64,000 bases of DNA. Origin: CAKZNE01 sp002695025. GTDB lineage: Bacteria > Bacteroidota > Bacteroidia > Flavobacteriales > Schleiferiaceae. The stretch covers positions 62,001 through 126,000 of the forward strand of contig CAJWML010000010.1 of assembly GCA_913043285.1 (NCBI GenBank). Direction: 5' to 3'. Each line of letters opens with the position of its first letter. Position 1 is the stretch's first letter. Positions 60,501-64,000 of this stretch are shown piece after piece. The notes beneath the pieces are model-generated. The model worked only from the letters and a program-made list of their open reading frames with translations, did not search any database and had not been told where the DNA came from. The translations under genes and the position numbers were made by a program.

Positions 60501-61646
60501 TTAGTTCTGGTTTATATATTCTAAAACGTGGCTGGTGATGTACTCCAGCTGCTCTTCATCCAATTCGCTATGCATGGGCAGTGAAATAACGTTATCCACC
60601 AGCTTTTCGGTAACGGGAAAATGCCCTTTACCGTAACGATCATCTTTATAGGCTTCCTGCATGTGCAAAGCCACCGGGTAGTAGATCATAGCAGGAATAC
60701 CCTTATCGTTAAGGTGATCAATCAGCTTTTCACGATCCACTCCATCAAGCTGAAGGGTGTATTGGTGAAAAACATGGGTAGAATTTTTAGCCACTACAGG
60801 AACCTTCAGTTTAGGATTATTGGCAAAGGCAGCATTGTAATACTCGGCTGCCTTCCTGCGGTTGGCATTATAGGTATCCAGGTGAGGTAACTTTTTACGT
60901 AGTATGGCCGCCTGAATACTGTCGAGGCGGGAGTTCACCCCAATCTCATCATGATAATATCTTTTAGACTGACCATGATTGGCCATTTTACGGAGTTTTG
61001 CGGCCAACTCGTCATTATTGGTAAAGATAGCGCCCCCGTCTCCATAACAACCCAGATTTTTACTGGGGAAAAAGGAGGTAGTGCCTATATCGCCAATGGT
61101 ACCGGCTTTGGCTGTGGTACCATCAGCTAAGGTGTATTCCGCACCAATGGCCTGGGCTGTATCCTCTATAATATAAAGGTTGTGCTCTTTAGCGATTTTC
61201 ATCACTGCATCCATATCAGCACACTGACCAAAGAGGTGCACGGGTACAATGGCTTTGGTTTTAGGGGTAATAGCTGCCTTTACCTGCTCCGGGTCAATAC
61301 CGAAAGTATTTTCATCCACATCCACCAATACAGGGGTAAGCTTAAGCAGGGCAATAACTTCAGCGGTAGCCACGTAGGTAAAGGTGGCCGTGATCACTTC
61401 GTCTCCGGGTTGCAGCCCCAGAGCCATCATGGCCACCTGCAGGGCATCCGTACCGTTGGCACAGGGGATCACATGTTTTACCCCCATGTACTCCTCCAGT
61501 TCCTTTTGAAATTCTTTAACCTCCGGCCCGTTTATATAAGCAGACGATCGAATTACGTCCAGAACAGCTCCATCAATTTCTTCCTGGATCTTTTCGTACT
61601 GGCTCACCAGATCGACCATTTGCAAGTTTTTCATACCTAATTTCAT
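60501..61646 (-). CDS. DegT/DnrJ/EryC1/StrS aminotransferase
   Basis: 381 residues. PLP lysine is in FFPSKNLGCYGDGGA, near residue 190. IPVHLFGQCADMDAVM-type and VISLPMHSELDEEQ segments fit the family, which installs amino groups on nucleotide-linked keto sugars. The C-terminal IPAMIYYPVALHMQEAY is like WbpE/PseC-group enzymes. The substrate could be a UDP- or dTDP-keto sugar, for example made by the rfbB product; not deducible. ATG 61646 or 61634 can start it. First gene of the run. Confidence 0.9.
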   Translation of the reverse strand: MKLGMKNLQMVDLVSQYEKIQEEIDGAVLDVIRSSAYINGPEVKEFQKELEEYMGVKHVIPCANGTDALQVAMMALGLQPGDEVITATFTYVATAEVIALLKLTPVLVDVDENTFGIDPEQVKAAITPKTKAIVPVHLFGQCADMDAVMKIAKEHNLYIIEDTAQAIGAEYTLADGTTAKAGTIGDIGTTSFFPSKNLGCYGDGGAIFTNNDELAAKLRKMANHGQSKRYYHDEIGVNSRLDSIQAAILRKKLPHLDTYNANRRKAAEYYNAAFANNPKLKVPVVAKNSTHVFHQYTLQLDGVDREKLIDHLNDKGIPAMIYYPVALHMQEAYKDDRYGKGHFPVTEKLVDNVISLPMHSELDEEQLEYITSHVLEYINQN

Positions 61647-61656
61647 TATTAATGGG

Positions 61657-61664
61657 CAAATATA
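61657..61664 (-). promoter_or_regulatory. -7 element TATATTTG for the sugar-nucleotide run
   Basis: Minus-strand exact TAnnTTTG match 10 bases before the aminotransferase start. It presumably drives the 61646-57162 run. Confidence 0.5.
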
Positions 61665-61688
61665 GGCATAGGTATATTATTGAAAATT

Positions 61689-61696
61689 TAAATTTG
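61689..61696 (+). promoter_or_regulatory. -7 element TAAATTTG
   Basis: Exact TAnnTTTG match 7 bases before ATG 61704. The divergent element for the other strand is 24 bases away. Confidence 0.5.
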
Positions 61697-61703
61697 CCTA
61701 ATT

Positions 61704-62474
61704 ATGAGATCACACTTCTTACCATTCTGCTTGGCCACGCTTTTTTTAGTTCACGGCAATAGGGTGTGGGGCCAGCAAAAGGAAGTTACTCCCGCAAAGG
61801 CGGTGCTGATAAGCCCAAGCTTTTCCATACAATTCCCTGGTGGCGACCTGGACTACAATTTTGGCACCAGTTATTCCGTAGGATTGGGAGCCGGCATCAA
61901 AACTGCTTCCAACTGGTTAGTGGATGGTCATGCTTATTTTATGTTCGGGAGCCAGATCGATAACCGGCAGGAGATACTGGGGCCGGTTTTAAGCTCAGGA
62001 AACAACATTTTTAATCAAACGGGTAACTATGCCCAGGTAAATCTTTTTCAACGGGGCATTTACGGATTGGTACAAGGTAGTAAGGTATTTAATAACTGGG
62101 GAGGGGTTAATGCCAATTCGGGGCCGGTTCTGAGTTTAGGAGCAGGGTATATGTACCATTGGATACGGCTGGAAAACCTGGGCAATGATGCACCACAGAT
62201 ACTGGATGAATACCACAAAGGATACGATCAGCTAAGGGGCGGTTTTATGTTGAAGCAATCACTGGGCTACCTGTATCTATCCAAAAGAAGAAGGGTCAAT
62301 TTCCAGGTTTCTTTTGAGGTATTGGAAGCCTTTACCCAAAACCTGAGAGGCTATAATTACAGCACCGGTAAAAATGATACCAGCACCCACATGGACCTTA
62401 TTTACGCCATTCGCTTCAACTGGTACCTGCCTATTTATAAAAAGTCCGGCTCTGACGAATTTTACTACGATTGA
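61704..62474 (+). CDS. Outer-membrane beta-barrel protein of unknown function
   Basis: 256 residues with a signal peptide (LPFCLATLFLVHGNRVWGQ). The mature region has strand-like alternation (GGDLDYNFGTSYSVGLGAGI, VNFQVSFEVLEAF) and Gly/Tyr-rich turns. The C-terminus is polar (SGSDEFYYD), unusual for a barrel. I do not recognise the family. It ends inside the waaA start (TGATG), so it is translationally coupled to the Kdo transferase, suggesting a lipopolysaccharide-related role (inference). Confidence 0.7.
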   Translation: MRSHFLPFCLATLFLVHGNRVWGQQKEVTPAKAVLISPSFSIQFPGGDLDYNFGTSYSVGLGAGIKTASNWLVDGHAYFMFGSQIDNRQEILGPVLSSGNNIFNQTGNYAQVNLFQRGIYGLVQGSKVFNNWGGVNANSGPVLSLGAGYMYHWIRLENLGNDAPQILDEYHKGYDQLRGGFMLKQSLGYLYLSKRRRVNFQVSFEVLEAFTQNLRGYNYSTGKNDTSTHMDLIYAIRFNWYLPIYKKSGSDEFYYD

Positions 62475-63715
62475 TGGATTGGTTGTACAACCTCTTCATA
62501 CAAGGCTACGGCACGGGCATCAGGCTGGCCTCCACCAACAATGAAAAGGCCCGGAAGTGGCTACACGGAAGAAAAGACTGGCGTAAAAAGCTAAAAGAAC
62601 AACTTCCTGAACACGCAGACGTAGTATGGTTCCATGCGGCATCACTCGGAGAGGCAGAGCAAGGTCTCCCTATAATACAGGCCCTGAAAAGGAAATATCC
62701 GCATTATCACACGCTTCTCACTTTTTTTTCACCTAGTGGGTTTGAACATTTTAAAGGAGACCCTTCTGTAGATCAGGTATTCTACCTTCCTCTGGATACA
62801 CCAGGGCAGGCCCGGGATTTTGTGAGAATTGTAAATCCATGCGCGGCCGTCTTTATCAAGTATGAGATATGGCTCAATTACTTAAAAGCCCTTGATCAGG
62901 AGAATATACCGGTTATCCTCGCCCCTGCCCTCTTCCGCGAGGATCAGTTTTATTTCAAATCACCTTTTAAAGGGTTATTCCTCCCGTACTTAAAGAAATT
63001 GCACCGCATACTGGTGCAGAACCAGAACTCATACGATCTGCTGAAAAAGCAAGGTTTTGATAACGTAGAGGTGTGCGGGGATACACGGATTGACCGGGTG
63101 CTTGAAATTGTAAAGACTCCTTTTGAAGATGACCTTGTGGCGGAATTTTGCGGGGATCATACGGTATTGATCGCTGGAAGCTCCTGGGCCCCGGAAGAGA
63201 ACATTCTTGCGGAGGTGCTGCCGCAATTCCCGAAGCTGAAGCTTATACTGGTCCCGCATGATATAAGCCCGTCTCACCTGGAAAACATCAGCCGCAATTT
63301 TGGAGCGGCTAACTGTGAATGGTATACCACGGGCAAGCTCCGGGGCAACCGCCAGGTACTGGTCATTAACGCCATAGGTAAGCTATCACGCCTCTACCGG
63401 TATGGGCATATAGCCGTGGTAGGGGGTGGCTTTGGCAAAGGTTTGCACAGCACTGTAGAGGCCGCTGCCTACGGCATGCCGGTACTATTCGGCCCGCGTC
63501 ATCGGAACTTTGTAGAGCCGGGTGAAATGATTGCACACGGCTGTGGATTTGAAATACACGATGCAGGGGACTTGCAAAAGACCCTGAATGAATTATTATC
63601 CAATATGGATAATATCCGAAGTGTTTCAGATAAAGCCCGTGGATATATTCATTCCAGGGCAGGAGCTGTTAACCGGATTTTCTCAGTTCTAGAAGAAGTT
63701 ATTCTTTCTTCTTAA
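62474..63715 (+). CDS. waaA: Kdo transferase (3-deoxy-D-manno-octulosonic acid transferase)
   Basis: 413 residues from ATG 62474, overlapping the previous stop; TTG 62471 is possible. VVWFHAASLGEAEQGLPIIQ has the catalytic Glu of the GT-B enzyme, and HIAVVGGGFGKGLHSTVEAA near residue 315 with FGPRHRNF is the CMP-Kdo-binding half. It adds Kdo to lipid A precursor at the cytoplasmic face, so this organism makes Kdo-containing LPS or LOS. It converges with the partial regulator at 63699 and overlaps it by 17 bases. Confidence 0.94.
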   Translation: MDWLYNLFIQGYGTGIRLASTNNEKARKWLHGRKDWRKKLKEQLPEHADVVWFHAASLGEAEQGLPIIQALKRKYPHYHTLLTFFSPSGFEHFKGDPSVDQVFYLPLDTPGQARDFVRIVNPCAAVFIKYEIWLNYLKALDQENIPVILAPALFREDQFYFKSPFKGLFLPYLKKLHRILVQNQNSYDLLKKQGFDNVEVCGDTRIDRVLEIVKTPFEDDLVAEFCGDHTVLIAGSSWAPEENILAEVLPQFPKLKLILVPHDISPSHLENISRNFGAANCEWYTTGKLRGNRQVLVINAIGKLSRLYRYGHIAVVGGGFGKGLHSTVEAAAYGMPVLFGPRHRNFVEPGEMIAHGCGFEIHDAGDLQKTLNELLSNMDNIRSVSDKARGYIHSRAGAVNRIFSVLEEVILSS

Positions 63716-64000
63716 GAGTGCGGATCTCACGTTTCAGGCTCTTGATATGGTCTTCGAGCTCTTTTATCCTCTTGTCTTTTTCATCAATCACGGTATCAAA
63801 TATCCGGCTGACTTTCTCAATGTCGGAGGAGCGACCGCGATGACGTGTTTTGTAAGTTTCCACGCTCTCACTCACATCCACGGGCGAGCTCTTCCAGTCC
63901 CAATCCTCAAAGAAGTGATTGGGATGGACTTCAAGAAGTTTACAGAATCGTAAAAGCAAATTCAACTGTATAGAATCCTTGTTCAGGATCTTATGCAGGT
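63699..64000 (-). CDS. XRE-like regulator, 5' end outside window
   Basis: The frame is open to the right edge (about 100 codons visible). The first residues (LHKILNKDSIQ, then LLLRFCKLLEVHPNHFF) resemble the end of an XRE-type helix-turn-helix domain common in Bacteroidota proteins. After about 35 residues a linker leads to a C-terminal coiled coil rich in Lys and Glu (DEKDKRIKELEDHIKSLKRE). A TTG at 63965 could be read as a start, but the upstream codons look homologous, so I treat it as truncated. Function unknown. Confidence 0.7.
   Translation of the reverse strand, partial: LHKILNKDSIQLNLLLRFCKLLEVHPNHFFEDWDWKSSPVDVSESVETYKTRHRGRSSDIEKVSRIFDTVIDEKDKRIKELEDHIKSLKREIRTLKKKE

Noticed and set aside
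63699..63965. Short stand-alone coiled-coil protein starting at TTG 63965
   Set aside because: The codons upstream to the window edge stay open and resemble the end of an XRE-type domain, so a truncated longer gene is the better reading.
1..64000. tRNA, rRNA, CRISPR, insertion sequence or prophage
   Set aside because: No tRNA-like cloverleaf, direct-repeat array, transposase or integrase was seen on reading both strands; gaps are too short for most. A covariance search was not possible here.

Overview
The window reads as an ordinary, densely packed chromosome segment of a free-living Bacteroidota species, most likely flavobacteria-like. The evidence is the mutY-ssb-gldE-gldD gliding cluster, a PorV/PorQ-family protein, an exported amidase with a type IX secretion (T9SS) C-terminal domain, a 232-residue bL21 with a helix-hairpin-helix tail, and repeated TAnnTTTG promoter -7 elements just upstream of genes. 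About 68 genes fill nearly all 64 kb. The longest gap between genes is about 245 bases. I saw no rRNA, tRNA, CRISPR array, insertion sequence or prophage.

Layout. 1-9928: a truncated acyl-CoA ligase, a sulfotransferase-like gene, a minus-strand run (small membrane protein, fumC, PagL-like enzyme, amidohydrolase lipoprotein), a 56-residue membrane protein, an M23 peptidase and a GNAT-nitrilase fusion. 9982-12354: an AcpH-like phosphodiesterase divergent from three genes rich in Cys or His that look like a metal-handling locus. 12528-19262: purS-pssA, a PorV/PorQ-like protein, lnt, threonine aldolase, a membrane protein and the T9SS amidase. 19263-25224 (minus): recX, DUF4286, GNAT, a TPR protein, a lipoprotein, serS, rpmA and rplU. 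25431-32291: an M16 peptidase pair, a DMT transporter, heme A synthase, a Cys-rich secreted protein and an alpha/beta hydrolase. 32455-38704: a SulP transporter, thioesterase, DUF1853, methyltransferase, TRIC-like channel, OprB-like porin and DUF1697. 38803-42779: an S9 peptidase and a VOC-EVE-MarR operon.

42881-46575 (minus) is the mutY-ssb-gldE-gldD-DUF2007 cluster. It diverges from HU, a TPR protein, a 29-residue very basic mS38-like peptide and RNase E/G. 49457-55523 holds a soluble GAF histidine kinase, a second S9 peptidase, a methyltransferase, an M16 peptidase and an O-methyltransferase. 55534-61646 (minus, interrupted by one small outer-membrane gene) makes nucleotide sugars: RmlB-like dehydratase, GalE, UDP-xylose synthase, Ugd and a DegT-type aminotransferase. 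It is followed by an outer-membrane protein, Kdo transferase waaA and a truncated regulator.

Themes are cell-envelope construction (Lnt, PssA, WaaA, PagL-like, nucleotide sugars), gliding and T9SS export, extracellular proteolysis (two S9 and three M16 peptidases) and translation or RNA turnover. No wholly new multi-gene system is obvious. The best leads are the Cys/His-rich trio at 10622-12354, the VOC-EVE-MarR operon with a candidate operator, the 29-residue ribosomal-type peptide before RNase E/G, and promoters so close to start codons that leaderless mRNAs are predicted.
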